64,000 bases of DNA from Gammaproteobacteria bacterium (GTDB taxonomy: Bacteria > Pseudomonadota > Gammaproteobacteria > Pseudomonadales > Pseudohongiellaceae). Under the pieces are notes generated by a model that saw nothing but the letters and a program-made list of their open reading frames with translations, did no database searches and was not told the DNA's origin. The position numbers and the translations under genes were made by a program. Below, one piece after another: positions 20,675 to 29,278 of this stretch. The number at the start of each line of letters is the position of its first letter. Position 1 is the first letter of the stretch. Location: assembly GCA_002706685.1 (NCBI GenBank), contig PALV01000018.1, forward strand, positions 1 through 64,000, given 5' to 3'.

Positions 20675-22327
20675 ATGATCAACGAAAAGCCAGTCAACGT
20701 CAGAGATTTTTCACTCCGCGCAGTTTCCACTCCAAAGCGCCTCATGGCACTGCTCTGCGCAGCAACGCTCAGCAGCGGCGGGGCCGTCGCACAGACCGAC
20801 ACTGAGCAGCTTGACGTTGGCAGCGACCATATCGAGTTCCCTATAAGCTGTGTCGACGCCAGTTCAGAAACGTTTAATCGTGGCGTTGCCCTGCTGCACT
20901 CATTCTGGTTCGCCGACGCGATCAACACCTTCAATCAGGTATTGGCCCAGGATCCGGACTGCGATATAGCCTATTGGGGTATTGCACTTGCACACTGGGG
21001 CAACCCCTTCGCCGGACAGCGCAATGCCCAGCAACTGGCCCGCGGCAGCAGCACACTTGAGCAGGCCGGCCAGGCCGGCAGCGCCCGCGAGCAAGCCTAT
21101 CTGAACGCCGTCAGTGCATTGTTCTCTGATCACGATCCCGGCAACCAGCGCAACCGCACCCTGGCTTACGAAGAAGCCATGGCAAATCTGGTCGCTGACT
21201 ATCCGGACGATATGGAGGCAAAGATATTCTATGCACTGTCAGTCAATCAAAATGCATCGGCCAACGATCAGTCCTATAGCAAGCAATTGCAGGCTGCGGC
21301 CATACTGGAGCCATTGTTTGAACAGCATCCGGAACATCCTGGCCTGGCACACTACATCATCCACGCGTATGACCACCCGCCTTTGGCGGAACGGGCACTG
21401 ACCGCGGCAGAGCGCTACGCCTCGCTGGCACCGGACGCACCACACGCCCTGCACATGCCCTCTCATACCTTTACGCGGGTCGGCAGATGGCAGGCTTCGG
21501 TTGATACCAATCTGCGCTCGGCAGCGGCAGCGCAAAACGACGGTGACCCGGGCTCTGAACTCCACGCTCTGGACTACCTGGCTTACGCCTATCTGCAGAT
21601 GGCCCGGGACACTGAGGCCGCAGTAGTGGTCGCGAGGGCCAATGAACTGCGCGCCGAGGTGGATATCACCGCCGTCGGAGCCACACAGGCAGGCGCCTTT
21701 GCCATTGCTGCCATTCCGGCGCGATATGCTCTGGAGCGTGAACAGTGGGAACAGGCTGCCGGGCTGGACATCGTCCCCGCTGAGACGCCCCATACTCAGG
21801 CCATGACGCATTTTGCGCGCGTCATTGGCGCCGCCCGAAGTGGGCAGCCTGAACAAGCAACTGAAGACATTGCCATGCTTGAGGAGCTGCATGAACGGGC
21901 ACGGGCACGTCAGGATAGCTACTGGCAGGAGCAGATAGCCATTCAGCTGCAGGCTGCCCGCGCCTGGGTTCACTTTGCCAGCGACGAACCGGTAGACGCC
22001 ATCCACTTGATGGCAGCCGCCGCCGATCGTGAGGACAATACAGACAAAGCGGCGGTGACCCCTGGCCCGCTTGTCCCGACAAGAGAAATGTTGGCTGACA
22101 TGCTGATGGCACATGACGATCCAGAGCAGGCGCTGGCTGCATATCAGGCAACCCTGCAACGCGAACCTAATCGCTTCAGGGCCATTGCGGGAGCGGCAAA
22201 GGCAGCTGAGGTAATCGGCAATCAGCAACTGGCAACAGACTACTATCAGCAATTACTGGACATGGCTGAGGGGCAGATGCATAACCGGCCTGATTTACAG
22301 CGGGCAAGGGAGTTTGTGGGTAACTAA
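20675..22327 (+). CDS. Secreted tetratricopeptide-repeat protein
   Basis: A 550-residue exported protein. The ATG at 20675 has AGAGG eight bases upstream and gives a signal peptide ending near GGAVAQ; an upstream GTG at 20639 is less likely. TPR-like helices appear early (FNRGVALLHSFWFADAINTFNQVLAQDPDCDIAYWGIALAHW), in the middle with the conserved HYIIHAYDHP and HALHMPSHTFTRVGRW blocks, and at the C-terminus (DDPEQALAAYQATLQREPNRF). These histidine-rich blocks are typical of a secreted TPR family often found in environmental bacteria, with no known function. Confidence 0.82.
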   Translation: MINEKPVNVRDFSLRAVSTPKRLMALLCAATLSSGGAVAQTDTEQLDVGSDHIEFPISCVDASSETFNRGVALLHSFWFADAINTFNQVLAQDPDCDIAYWGIALAHWGNPFAGQRNAQQLARGSSTLEQAGQAGSAREQAYLNAVSALFSDHDPGNQRNRTLAYEEAMANLVADYPDDMEAKIFYALSVNQNASANDQSYSKQLQAAAILEPLFEQHPEHPGLAHYIIHAYDHPPLAERALTAAERYASLAPDAPHALHMPSHTFTRVGRWQASVDTNLRSAAAAQNDGDPGSELHALDYLAYAYLQMARDTEAAVVVARANELRAEVDITAVGATQAGAFAIAAIPARYALEREQWEQAAGLDIVPAETPHTQAMTHFARVIGAARSGQPEQATEDIAMLEELHERARARQDSYWQEQIAIQLQAARAWVHFASDEPVDAIHLMAAAADREDNTDKAAVTPGPLVPTREMLADMLMAHDDPEQALAAYQATLQREPNRFRAIAGAAKAAEVIGNQQLATDYYQQLLDMAEGQMHNRPDLQRAREFVGN

Positions 22328-22553
22328 GTCGCAGGCGGGGATATCAACGAAGTTGTTTTATTTGGCTATTATTTGGCCGGCCTGACCAATCCCGCGACCA
22401 GGCACAGAGATTTTTTGTAAAAAAATCAGGCTGATGAACGTTGGCATGAACTCTGCAGGTCTTCTTGGGTCAAGCCTGCCGACCACTCGGTGGCGACAGG
22501 AAAAAAGCTTTCGATTACAGGATCGACTGATTGATTAATTGAGGATAAAGACT

Positions 22554-22901
22554 GTGTCCATGCCGGTACCACCTTTTAGACCCCTGCCGCTTTACGCCAA
22601 AGTCATTGCCCTGGTGCTGATTGCGGGTTTTGTTGTGATTGGCATCATCGGCATCCTTCTGCCGGTGATTCCGGGAGTGCTGTTCCTGTTTCTGGCCGCC
22701 CTGATGGCAACCCGGGTCTCCCGGCGTGCTTCGGCTGCGGCGCATTCCAGCCCCTGGTTTCGCGAGCAGCTCAGGCAGTGGCGGGCATCCTCGCACCTGT
22801 CAGCTGGTCACAAAGTCAAGCTGTCGCTGCTGATCGTGGCACGTGCCTTTGTAGGTACTATTCGCGCGGGTCTGAATCTGCTGCGCCGGGTGTCGCGCTA
22901 G
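22554..22901 (+). CDS. Small inner-membrane protein, DUF454/YbaN-like
   Basis: A 115-residue protein with two adjoining membrane segments, about 12-30 and 32-50, containing GIIGILLPVIPG, followed by an amphipathic basic tail. This resembles the DUF454 (YbaN) pattern in which G-x-x-G-x-x-L-P-x-x-P joins the two helices. I favour the GTG at 22554 since TGAGGA lies eight bases upstream; ATG at 22560 is the alternative. Function unknown. The stop overlaps by four bases with the convergent zinc-ribbon gene. Confidence 0.7.
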   Translation: MSMPVPPFRPLPLYAKVIALVLIAGFVVIGIIGILLPVIPGVLFLFLAALMATRVSRRASAAAHSSPWFREQLRQWRASSHLSAGHKVKLSLLIVARAFVGTIRAGLNLLRRVSR

Positions 22902-23287
22902 TTTCGGACACGGATGAGCACGGCGCCCCGATTCTCCTGTCTGTAATCCAGAATCGTGCCCTGGCTCTGCAGATAATGCAGTTCGGCCAGAACAGCGTCG
23001 CCGATACGACCACCGCCTACGATCAGGCGCAGGAATTCAGCATGCGAATGTTGCCAGACACGATCAAGTGCAGCGCGACATTTTTCCAGCGCCACAACCA
23101 CGGTTTCCCGTCGATGGGCAATATCTTCAGTCTCGATAGACCCATCTGAGCAGCTCCACAGCGGACTGTCACATTTGCTGCACAGCGGTTCAGAATCGCG
23201 GTCCACAATACTGCCAGGACTGTGGCTGTGCTGCATGCCACAGATCAGACAGCATCGCTGCCCTCGCTGTAGATATGAACCACTCAT
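22898..23287 (-). CDS. Zinc-ribbon protein with possible Smr-like C-terminus
   Basis: A 129-residue protein. Cys13/Cys16 and Cys36/Cys39 form two CxxC knuckles of a zinc ribbon. The second half (about 60-129) has a helix, then FLRLIVGGGRIGDAVLAEL and a final GAVLIRVRN strand, which recalls the Smr nuclease-like fold (I-H-G-K-G, then helix, then G-A-x-x-V-x-L), but the usual H-G-K-G is altered to GGGRIG, so activity is doubtful. I do not recognise a named family. It faces the small membrane protein gene and overlaps it by four bases. Confidence 0.55.
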   Translation of the reverse strand: MSGSYLQRGQRCCLICGMQHSHSPGSIVDRDSEPLCSKCDSPLWSCSDGSIETEDIAHRRETVVVALEKCRAALDRVWQHSHAEFLRLIVGGGRIGDAVLAELHYLQSQGTILDYRQENRGAVLIRVRN

Positions 23288-23474
23288 GGATCTGCTCCCC
23301 CAATCCTGTTACCACCGCAGGTACAATCAAACCTGAATAAATACGCCAGATGGGAGGCTCCCATCCTGCAGGCGGGACATTATCCGCAAACTGTGGCCGA
23401 GTGCAATCGGCCTGCGTATACTGAAATCCTTTGCTGCGTTGCAGACCAAAGCCACCCACACAACAGGAGGCAAC

Positions 23475-24365
23475 ATGAAAAAAATCGGGATTTTTGTTTG
23501 CCAGCTTCTACTGATTTGCCTTTTCGCGGGTTCAGCGTCAGCCAGCCCTGCGGGGTGGTCACCTCTGCTCGAAGCCGCCCCGCTGCTGAATATTCTCTCC
23601 ACTCAGGAATCAGTGCGCGTTCTGCACCTGACCGGAGACTACGATGCGGCACACATCCCGGGTGCGGTGAACGCTCCTTACGCGCGCTTTCGCGGACCGG
23701 AAGACAATGCTGGTCAGTTACCTCCCATGACCGAACTGACGACACTGGTTCAGGAGCTGGGTATCACAGCAGACACGCCAGTCGTGCTGGTGCATGCCGG
23801 CAATGGACCCGTGGACATGGGCGCTGCAACCCGCGTCTACTGGACACTGAAGTCTCTGGGCGTTGAACAACTTGCGGTCCTCAACGGCGGCCTCGCGGCC
23901 TGGCAGGAAGCCGGTTTTCCGGTCAGTAATGAACCTGTCACTGTGACTGCGTCCAGCTTCCAGCCCGAATGGAACGACCAGTACCAGGCGACGACCATGC
24001 AAATTGAGCAAATGCTCAATGACAGCGCTACGCAAATCGTTGATGCCCGACCAGCCGCATATTTCCGCGGCGAGCAAAGCACTGCCGCTCGTGCTGGCAC
24101 CCTGCCTGGCGCCGAGAATATCAGCTTCACACAGTTTTTCGCCGGCAGCCGCATGCAGGTTTCAACGAAATTGTCAGACACGCTGAGCGGCACACTGGAT
24201 CGAAGCGCTGATTCCACCGTGACTTTTTGTAATACTGGCCACCTTGGCTCCATCAACTGGTTTGTTATCAGTGAGCTGGGCGGTTATGAAAATACCCGGC
24301 TGTACGCTGAAAGCATCACGGAGTGGGCTCAGGATGCCAGCCGACCCATGATGAACGAACCATAA
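23475..24365 (+). CDS. Secreted two-domain rhodanese sulfurtransferase
   Basis: A 296-residue exported sulfurtransferase. ATG at 23475 has a strong ACAGGAGG ribosome site and starts a signal peptide ending in GSASAS. The N-terminal rhodanese domain (about 40-150) lacks a catalytic cysteine: the loop reads VLVHAGNGP. The C-terminal domain (about 165-290) has the active-site loop CNTGHLGS with Cys252, as in SseA-type or thiosulfate sulfurtransferases. It should move sulfane sulfur to a thiol acceptor such as cyanide or a protein in the periplasm. It stands upstream of, but 64 bases apart from, the peptide transporter gene. Confidence 0.9.
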   Translation: MKKIGIFVCQLLLICLFAGSASASPAGWSPLLEAAPLLNILSTQESVRVLHLTGDYDAAHIPGAVNAPYARFRGPEDNAGQLPPMTELTTLVQELGITADTPVVLVHAGNGPVDMGAATRVYWTLKSLGVEQLAVLNGGLAAWQEAGFPVSNEPVTVTASSFQPEWNDQYQATTMQIEQMLNDSATQIVDARPAAYFRGEQSTAARAGTLPGAENISFTQFFAGSRMQVSTKLSDTLSGTLDRSADSTVTFCNTGHLGSINWFVISELGGYENTRLYAESITEWAQDASRPMMNEP

Positions 24366-24429
24366 CTGGCCTGATTGATCCGGCTTCCCTATACTCGGAA
24401 AGGGACCATACAATCAGGATGCGTTTATC

Positions 24430-26139
24430 GTGACCAACAACAAGACTCTGCTGGGCCATCCGCGCGGACTGGCCATACTGTTTCTCACCGAAATGTGGGA
24501 ACGCTTTTCTTATTATGGCATGCGCGCACTGCTGGTCATTTACCTGACCCAGCACTTTCTGTTCTCCGATGAACGCTCGACTGTGCTGTATGGCGCCTAT
24601 ACAGCACTGGTCTTTGTGATGACCATCATCGGCGGCATTCTCGCTGATCGTTATCTGGGCTCTCGCAAGGCCGTAACCTTTGGCGCCCTGCTGCTGGTAC
24701 TGGGGCACACCGGTATGGCCTTCGAGGGCAGCGGTTCACGTCAGATCATGAGTTATCAGGGCAATGAGTATCAATTGACCCTGGATGGTCGTGGCGGGGA
24801 TGCCAATCAGATCATCGTCTCCGAGTCGGGTGTCTCCCGCATCAGTTTTTCGGATGCTGGGTCAATGATGCAGGTGGCGGAGCCGGACACAGTGGGTTTG
24901 CCAGCCACCATTGCCGTATCGGATTACACGACCCGCGTTGAAACCGAATCACTTTACGTCAATATTCTGTACCTGTCACTGGCGCTCATCATAACCGGAG
25001 TTGGTTTTCTCAAAGCCAATATTTCCACCATGGTTGGCGACCTCTATGAACCCGGCGATCCGCGTCGCGACTCCGGTTTCACCATCTTTTACATGGGCAT
25101 CAATCTTGGCTCGTTCCTGTCATCGATCACCTGTGGTTATCTCGGTATTGTTTATGGCTGGAAGTATGGCTTTGGACTGGCAGGCATTGGCATGCTGGCT
25201 GGCCTGCTGATATTCCTGCGCTACCAGCCCTGGCTGGAAGGCCGGGGGGAGCCGCCAAATGCTGCCAGACTGCAGGACAAGGTTCTGGGCCCAATCAACC
25301 TGGAATGGATGTGTTACCTGATCGGCATCGGCATTATTGCCATCTCGATGATAATTGTCATGAACTCACATCTGGTGGAAGAAGGATATGTGGGACTTCT
25401 TGGCCTGATCATTCTGGTACTGATGGTGGCTTATGCCATCTGGGGATGCCGGGGCAACGAACGTGGCAAAATGTTTGCGGCGCTGTATTTCATTCTGGCG
25501 CAGATTCCATTCTGGGCACTGTTCGAACAGGCTGGTTCATCACTCAACCTTTTCACTGACCGCCTGGTCGACCGCAGCATGTTTGGCATGACCGTGCCAG
25601 CACCGGTGTTCCAGTCGTTGAACGCCGGCTTCATCATCATCTTTGCGCCATTGCTGGCGTGGCTGTGGGTTATTCTGGCACGCCGCAACCTGAACCCGTC
25701 AACGCCGGTAAAATTTGCTTTTGGCGTGTTTCTGGCAGGACTGGGCTTCCTGGCGCTGGTTGGTGGTATGCAGATCTCCGGCGATGCCGGCATGACCGCA
25801 GTGTACTTCATATTCCTGATTTACTGGATACACACCATGGGCGAATTGATGGTTTCTCCGGTAGGACTATCGGTGGTGACCAAACTGGCTCCCGCTCGTG
25901 CTGTCGGCATGACCATGGGCGCCTGGTTCCTGTACAGCGGTCTTTCAAACTATCTTGCTGGCATTATTGCCGCGGGTACCGGCGCCGAGACCATCGGAGG
26001 TCAACTGACCGATACCGTGGCTGCCAAAGCCAATTACGCTGAGGTCTATACCAGTGTAGGATACGTAGCTATGGCAATTTCGCTGGCAATGCTGCTGGTT
26101 GCCCCCATTATCAAGAAACTGATGCACGATGCCGAATGA
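24430..26139 (+). CDS. Proton-dependent oligopeptide transporter (POT/PTR family)
   Basis: A 569-residue inner-membrane MFS transporter that imports di- and tripeptides with protons. It starts with GTG. The family proton-coupling motif ExxERFxYYG is at 21-30 (EMWERFSYYG), and further helices include the conserved FYMGINLGS and PVGLSVVTKLAP segments. An extra soluble loop of about 80 residues (roughly 100-175) lies between helices 3 and 4 and is unusual for the family; similar insertions occur in some bacterial POT proteins. The stop is 32 bases before the M3 peptidase start, forming a peptide-use unit. Confidence 0.92.
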   Translation: MTNNKTLLGHPRGLAILFLTEMWERFSYYGMRALLVIYLTQHFLFSDERSTVLYGAYTALVFVMTIIGGILADRYLGSRKAVTFGALLLVLGHTGMAFEGSGSRQIMSYQGNEYQLTLDGRGGDANQIIVSESGVSRISFSDAGSMMQVAEPDTVGLPATIAVSDYTTRVETESLYVNILYLSLALIITGVGFLKANISTMVGDLYEPGDPRRDSGFTIFYMGINLGSFLSSITCGYLGIVYGWKYGFGLAGIGMLAGLLIFLRYQPWLEGRGEPPNAARLQDKVLGPINLEWMCYLIGIGIIAISMIIVMNSHLVEEGYVGLLGLIILVLMVAYAIWGCRGNERGKMFAALYFILAQIPFWALFEQAGSSLNLFTDRLVDRSMFGMTVPAPVFQSLNAGFIIIFAPLLAWLWVILARRNLNPSTPVKFAFGVFLAGLGFLALVGGMQISGDAGMTAVYFIFLIYWIHTMGELMVSPVGLSVVTKLAPARAVGMTMGAWFLYSGLSNYLAGIIAAGTGAETIGGQLTDTVAAKANYAEVYTSVGYVAMAISLAMLLVAPIIKKLMHDAE

Positions 26140-26171
26140 GCCGTGCTGCACCAAAGATTCAGGAGTTAATT

Positions 26172-28361
26172 GTGAAAATACGTCAACTTGGTTTAGCAAT
26201 GAGCATCAGCGCGGCAATGGCTGCCTGCTCCGACAACACCAATACAACCACAGATCTCGTGGCAGAGCCTGAAGAGACCATAGATACCCAGGTCACACAG
26301 GCTGCCGCTACTACCCAGGACAATCCATTGTTCACAGAGAGTCAGTTGCCTTACGGACTGCCGGCATTCGATGAGATTCGGGACGAACATTTCCTGCCCG
26401 CTTTTGAGCGCGCCATGGCGCTGCATCTGGAAGAGATTGACATTATTGCCAGCAACCCTGACCCGGCCACATTCGACAATACCATTCTGGCCATGGAACG
26501 CAGCGGCAGAGACCTGGATCGCGTTGCACGGGTTTTCTTTAATGTGGCAGGTGCAGATACCAATCCAGATCGTCAGCAGATTCAACGTGAAGTGTCCCCC
26601 ATGCTGTCAGCTCATGACGACACCATTGCGCTTAACAGCGCGCTTTTTGCACGCATCGACAGCCTGTACCAGCAGAGCAATTCGCTGAATCTGGATCCGG
26701 TCTCACAGCGCCTGCTGGAACGTTACCACACCCAGTTCGTGCGCTCAGGCGCGTTGCTGTCAGACGTCCAGAAAGAGCGCCTGCGCGAGATCAACAGCGA
26801 CCTGGCAACATTGAGCACGCAGTTCAGCCAGAATGTGCTGGCCGAGGTTAATGACTCTGCAGTTCTTGTGGATGATGTGGCCCTGCTGGATGGCCTCAGT
26901 GATGCCCAGATCGAGGCGGCCGCTGCCGCAGCTGAAGAGCGCGGCGAGATCGGGCAGTATCTGATCACCCTCCAGAACACCAGCAATCAGCCCGTGCTGA
27001 CTTCACTGACCAATCGCGAGCTGCGCGAGCGTATTCATGATGCATCATTGCAGCGTGGCATTCGCGGCAATGAGTTCGACACGCGCGATATCGTCGCGAC
27101 AACGCTAAGACTGCGTGCTGAACGTGCACAGATGCTTGGTTATGAAACCCATGCCGATTACATCCTTTCAGAGCAGACCGCAGGCTCTATTGCCGCAGTC
27201 AACGAAATGCTGGATGACATCGTGCCGGTGGCGGTAGCCAATGCGCGTCGCGAGGGAGAAGACATCCAGCAGATGATCAACGAGATTGAAGCCGAGCCTT
27301 TTGAGCTTTCTGACTCGGACTGGTCTTACTACGCTGAAAAAGTCCGTGCCGAGCGCTACGCATTCGACGAGTCAGAAGTGCGGCCCTATTTTGAGCTGAA
27401 TAGCGTACTCACCAATGGTGTATTCTTTGCCGCGGAACAGGTTTACGGTCTGACATTCCAGCGTCGCGAAGATCTATCTGGTTACCATCCCGATGTACAG
27501 GTGTGGGAAGTATTCGACGCCGATGGCTCGCCGCTCGGACTGATGCTTGCGGACTTCTATGCACGGCCCAGCAAACGTGGCGGCGCGTGGATGAACAGCT
27601 ACGACCTGCCCAGTGAGCTAACTGGCGGCTTCCCGGTTGTTGCCATGCACCAGAATATTCCCAAACCCCCGGCTGGCGACCCCACACTGCTGACCTTTGA
27701 TGAAGTGACCACCATGTTCCACGAGTTCGGTCATGTACTACACGGCATCATGACCGATGTGGCCTACCCGTATTTTGCAGGCACGGCGGTGCCGCGCGAC
27801 TTTGTGGAATTCCCATCACAGGTCAATGAAATGTGGGCGTCCTGGCCCGAGGTTCTCGCCAACTATGCGCGCCACTACGAGACAGGCGAGCAGATACCGC
27901 AGGAGCTGCTCGACAAGGTGATGGCGGCCGAGCAATTCAATCAGGGTTACTCGACCACCGAGTACATTGCGGCGTCTGTGCTGGACCAGGAACTGCATCA
28001 ACTGAGCCTGGAGCAGATACCTTCAGCAGATGAGCTGGTTGAATTTGAACTGCAGGCGCTGGCAGAAAATGGACTCAACTATGGCCCGGTTCCGCCTCGT
28101 TACCGCACGGCGTATTTCTCACACATCATGGGCGGCTATTCGGCTGGCTATTACTCATATATCTGGTCTGAAGTACTGGATGCGGATGCCGTTGAGTGGT
28201 TCAAGGAGAACGGCGGCATGCTGCGCGAGAATGGTCAACAGTTCCGCGATCAGCTGCTCGCGCGCGGTGGCAGTGCAGAAGCCATGCAGCTGTATCGCGA
28301 TTTTGCAGGTCGTGAACCAGACCCGGTTCACATGCTGCAACGACGTGGCCTGACGGAATAA
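26172..28361 (+). CDS. dcp: M3 family peptidyl-dipeptidase, lipoprotein
   Basis: A zinc metallopeptidase of the thimet-oligopeptidase family, nearest to Dcp, which removes dipeptides from peptide C-termini. A GTG start at 26172 is chosen because AGGAG stands six bases upstream; this makes the N-terminus a lipoprotein signal peptide with lipobox AMAAC, so it is probably attached to a periplasm-facing membrane. The active site HEFGH is at 517-521, with a further zinc ligand Glu in the following helix. Total 729 residues. It follows the POT gene closely, so cleaved peptides could be taken up by the transporter. Confidence 0.9.
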   Translation: MKIRQLGLAMSISAAMAACSDNTNTTTDLVAEPEETIDTQVTQAAATTQDNPLFTESQLPYGLPAFDEIRDEHFLPAFERAMALHLEEIDIIASNPDPATFDNTILAMERSGRDLDRVARVFFNVAGADTNPDRQQIQREVSPMLSAHDDTIALNSALFARIDSLYQQSNSLNLDPVSQRLLERYHTQFVRSGALLSDVQKERLREINSDLATLSTQFSQNVLAEVNDSAVLVDDVALLDGLSDAQIEAAAAAAEERGEIGQYLITLQNTSNQPVLTSLTNRELRERIHDASLQRGIRGNEFDTRDIVATTLRLRAERAQMLGYETHADYILSEQTAGSIAAVNEMLDDIVPVAVANARREGEDIQQMINEIEAEPFELSDSDWSYYAEKVRAERYAFDESEVRPYFELNSVLTNGVFFAAEQVYGLTFQRREDLSGYHPDVQVWEVFDADGSPLGLMLADFYARPSKRGGAWMNSYDLPSELTGGFPVVAMHQNIPKPPAGDPTLLTFDEVTTMFHEFGHVLHGIMTDVAYPYFAGTAVPRDFVEFPSQVNEMWASWPEVLANYARHYETGEQIPQELLDKVMAAEQFNQGYSTTEYIAASVLDQELHQLSLEQIPSADELVEFELQALAENGLNYGPVPPRYRTAYFSHIMGGYSAGYYSYIWSEVLDADAVEWFKENGGMLRENGQQFRDQLLARGGSAEAMQLYRDFAGREPDPVHMLQRRGLTE

Positions 28362-28401
28362 ACAGATAAACAGCAGGGACGCTGCTTCAGGAGAATAAAC
28401 C

Positions 28402-29262
28402 ATGACTTTTTTGCAGAGCACAGGCCGCTCAAGTCGGCCTGTTCGTTTTGCTGTGTGTGCAATTGCTGCCAGTTTCAGCAGCCTGTTGATCAACCTTGGC
28501 GTCGCCGCAGAGGTAGCTGAGCATCCCTCAATCACCGCGCTGCATGAGTCGTCTGGATTTAGCGGAATAACCCTTATCTACGATGACGAAGCAGATCAAT
28601 GGATATCAGGCTCCGCCGATGCAGGTCAGTCAGTGACTGCTGAAACTTCCGCCCTGCCCGCGTCCACTTTCAAGATTTTCAGCACAATGACTGCGCTGCA
28701 GGCTGGTGTGGCTGAAGGCCCGGATACACTGCTGCGCTGGGACGGAACCGTCCGCAGCAGGCCCGAAACCAATCGCGATATGACGCTTCGTGAAGCCTTT
28801 GCTATCTCAGCGGTACCACATTACCAGCAGATGGTGCAGTCTGTTGGCGGCACTCGCATGCAGGCGATGCTGGATGCCGCAGAATACGGCAATCAGAACA
28901 TGTCGGGTGGGCTGACAACGTTCTGGCTGTCTGGAGAACTGCGCATCAGCCCACTGCAACAGATCGAGCTGTTGCAGCGGCTGCGCCACAACGATCTTCC
29001 CTTTCAGTCGGAAGTGATGGCGGCAACACGTGACATCATGCGCATGGAACAGACGGCGGATTACGCGCTGTATGCCAAGACCGGACTGACAACTGCCGAT
29101 GATGGTGGTTACGTAGGCTGGTATGTGGGATGGGTAGAGCAGGAAAATGACACCTGGTACTTTGCCACACTGCTCCGTTCAACAGGAGAGGATGACACCC
29201 TGATTCCAGCGCGCATCGATATCACACGACGCGCGCTGCAATCAGTAGGTGCGCTGCCCTGA
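28402..29262 (+). CDS. Class D (OXA-type) beta-lactamase
   Basis: A 286-residue exported serine beta-lactamase-fold enzyme. A signal peptide covers about residues 1-36. Class D motifs are in order: STFK at 88-91 with nucleophile Ser88 and the lysine that is carboxylated in OXA enzymes, WDG at 113-115, SAV at 136-138, YGN at 162-164, FWLSGELRIS (174-183) matching the OXA omega-loop tryptophan, KTG at 226-228 followed by GWYVGW. All active-site residues are conserved, so hydrolysis of beta-lactams is likely; substrate range is not predictable. It lies downstream of the peptidase gene with only 40 bases between, and is chromosomal by context with no mobile flank. A BlaR-like sensor role is less likely without membrane domains. 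Confidence 0.88.
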   Translation: MTFLQSTGRSSRPVRFAVCAIAASFSSLLINLGVAAEVAEHPSITALHESSGFSGITLIYDDEADQWISGSADAGQSVTAETSALPASTFKIFSTMTALQAGVAEGPDTLLRWDGTVRSRPETNRDMTLREAFAISAVPHYQQMVQSVGGTRMQAMLDAAEYGNQNMSGGLTTFWLSGELRISPLQQIELLQRLRHNDLPFQSEVMAATRDIMRMEQTADYALYAKTGLTTADDGGYVGWYVGWVEQENDTWYFATLLRSTGEDDTLIPARIDITRRALQSVGALP

Positions 29263-29276
29263 CGGGACAGCGCACC
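29248..29276. terminator. Hairpin between convergent OXA and symporter genes
   Basis: GGTGCGCTG at 29248-29256 pairs perfectly with CAGCGCACC at 29268-29276, and CCC/GGG extend the stem inward. The beta-lactamase stop codon lies in the loop. It is placed to end transcription from both converging genes, though no long T-tract follows. Confidence 0.6.
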
Positions 29277-29278
29277 CA

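Noticed and set aside
21239..22252. Minus-strand open frame of about 337 codons
   Set aside because: Antisense to the TPR gene, which has signal peptide, ribosome site and repeats; no domain in the antisense frame.
22409..22430. A/T hairpin GATTTTTTG-TAAAAAAATC as terminator
   Set aside because: Pure A/T stem without GC core, too weak to call.
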